From Clostridium chauvoei (GTDB lineage: Bacteria; Bacillota; Clostridia; Clostridiales; Clostridiaceae): a DNA stretch of 64,000 nt. Below, one piece after another: positions 63,599-64,000 of the stretch. The notes under the pieces were generated by a model that was not told the DNA's origin, searched no databases, and was given only the letters and a program-made list of their open reading frames with translations. A program made the position numbers and the translations under genes. The DNA is taken from NCBI RefSeq assembly GCF_002327185.1, contig NZ_CP018624.1, forward strand, positions 1,922,001 to 1,986,000, written 5' to 3'. Every line of letters starts with the position of its first letter. Position 1 is the stretch's first letter.

Positions 63599-64000
63599 TT
63601 ATTCTGTAACTCTCTCATATAAATTTAAATACTCTTTAGCCATATTATTTCCGTCAAATTTCCCAACAAAGCTTTCTTCTGCTTTTTTTGCCATAGTTTT
63701 TAATTGTTGTTTATTATCTAATAGATACTTTAAACTATTATAAAGCTCTTCTGAATTTAAATCTTTTAATAATAACCCATTTTCTTTATCTTTTATAACT
63801 TCTGGAATTCCTCCTACATTAGATGCAACTACAGGGATCCCTTGTGAAATAGCTTCAAGAATAACCATAGGTAATCCTTCACTTTCTGATGGTAATGTTA
63901 ATATATCAAAACGTGGCATAACATTTATGTCAGGTCTCTTAACAGCGCCCATGCAAACTACCGTATCTTCTAAGTTGTATTCTTTTATTTTTTCATGTAA
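63599..64000 (-). CDS. Glycosyltransferase family 4 (GT1 fold), partial
   Basis: 134 codons remain open to the right edge of the window, so the N-terminal part is missing. The C-terminal domain shows ILTLPSESEGLPMVILEAIS, the ESEGLPMVILE donor-binding motif with the two conserved Glu, and GIPVVASNVGGIPEVI. No start codon is called, since the frame begins beyond the edge. It belongs with the GT2 and LicD genes. Confidence 0.9.
   Translation of the reverse strand, partial: LHEKIKEYNLEDTVVCMGAVKRPDINVMPRFDILTLPSESEGLPMVILEAISQGIPVVASNVGGIPEVIKDKENGLLLKDLNSEELYNSLKYLLDNKQQLKTMAKKAEESFVGKFDGNNMAKEYLNLYERVTE

Noticed and set aside
1..64000. tRNA or rRNA genes
   Set aside because: I saw no tRNA-like TTCGANNC arms with CCA ends or rRNA blocks; a tRNA scan could still find one I missed.

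Overview
The window looks like chromosomal DNA of a low-GC, spore-forming anaerobe of Clostridium sensu stricto, most like C. perfringens or a close relative. The basis is strong A+T bias in codons and spacers, AGGAGG-type ribosome binding sites, a gerKA-gerKC operon divergent from gerKB, two reverse rubrerythrins, an RpiR-controlled sialate operon, and a NetB/beta-toxin-like pore-forming toxin. The species call is inference from remembered gene orders. I saw no rRNA, tRNA or CRISPR array.

Left part (1-14.6 kb). A shikimate cluster reads leftwards: aroB, aroA, aroC, then a chorismate mutase gene cut by the window edge. Two lesions mark it. An IS6-like element (252-2006, 8-bp target duplication) sits at the 3' end of aroC and supplies a new stop codon. 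Upstream of aroB only a 57-codon relic of DAHP synthase is left. Next come cardiolipin synthase, two nearly identical reverse-rubrerythrin units with PerR-like boxes around an arsenate reductase gene, endonuclease IV, small membrane proteins, and a SoxB/5'-nucleotidase-like hydrolase paired with a DsrE-like protein.

Middle (14.6-30 kb). leuS is preceded by a clear T-box leader. After a few household genes comes the sialate operon nanE-nanA-SSS transporter-nanQ-nanK-nanR. A second set follows (PTS EIICB, second nanE, second RpiR regulator) that looks like an amino-sugar PTS, perhaps for ManNAc. Its promoter is bracketed by palindromes and followed by a cre-like site.

30-46 kb. A MoxR ATPase, a metallopeptidase/vWA protein and a repeat protein form an operon. 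Then come a small alarmone synthetase, a DUF2225 protein joined to a soluble chemoreceptor-like protein, the secreted pore-forming toxin, a response regulator/ABC exporter/histidine kinase operon whose kinase is frameshifted twice, and a large CoA-disulfide-reductase/rhodanese/TusA/DsrE fusion beside an ArsR regulator.

46-64 kb. Orphan FliK-like and FlhB-tail proteins (flagellar relatives with no other flagellar genes in view), tyrS, an AlbA_2 protein with a small P-loop protein, the gerK germinant receptor, a zinc-ribbon protein, trpS, a class C acid phosphatase lipoprotein, an MsmX-type ATPase, galU, and the start of a surface-glycan locus (LicD, GT2, GT4). Most units end in clear hairpin terminators, so operon borders are well supported.
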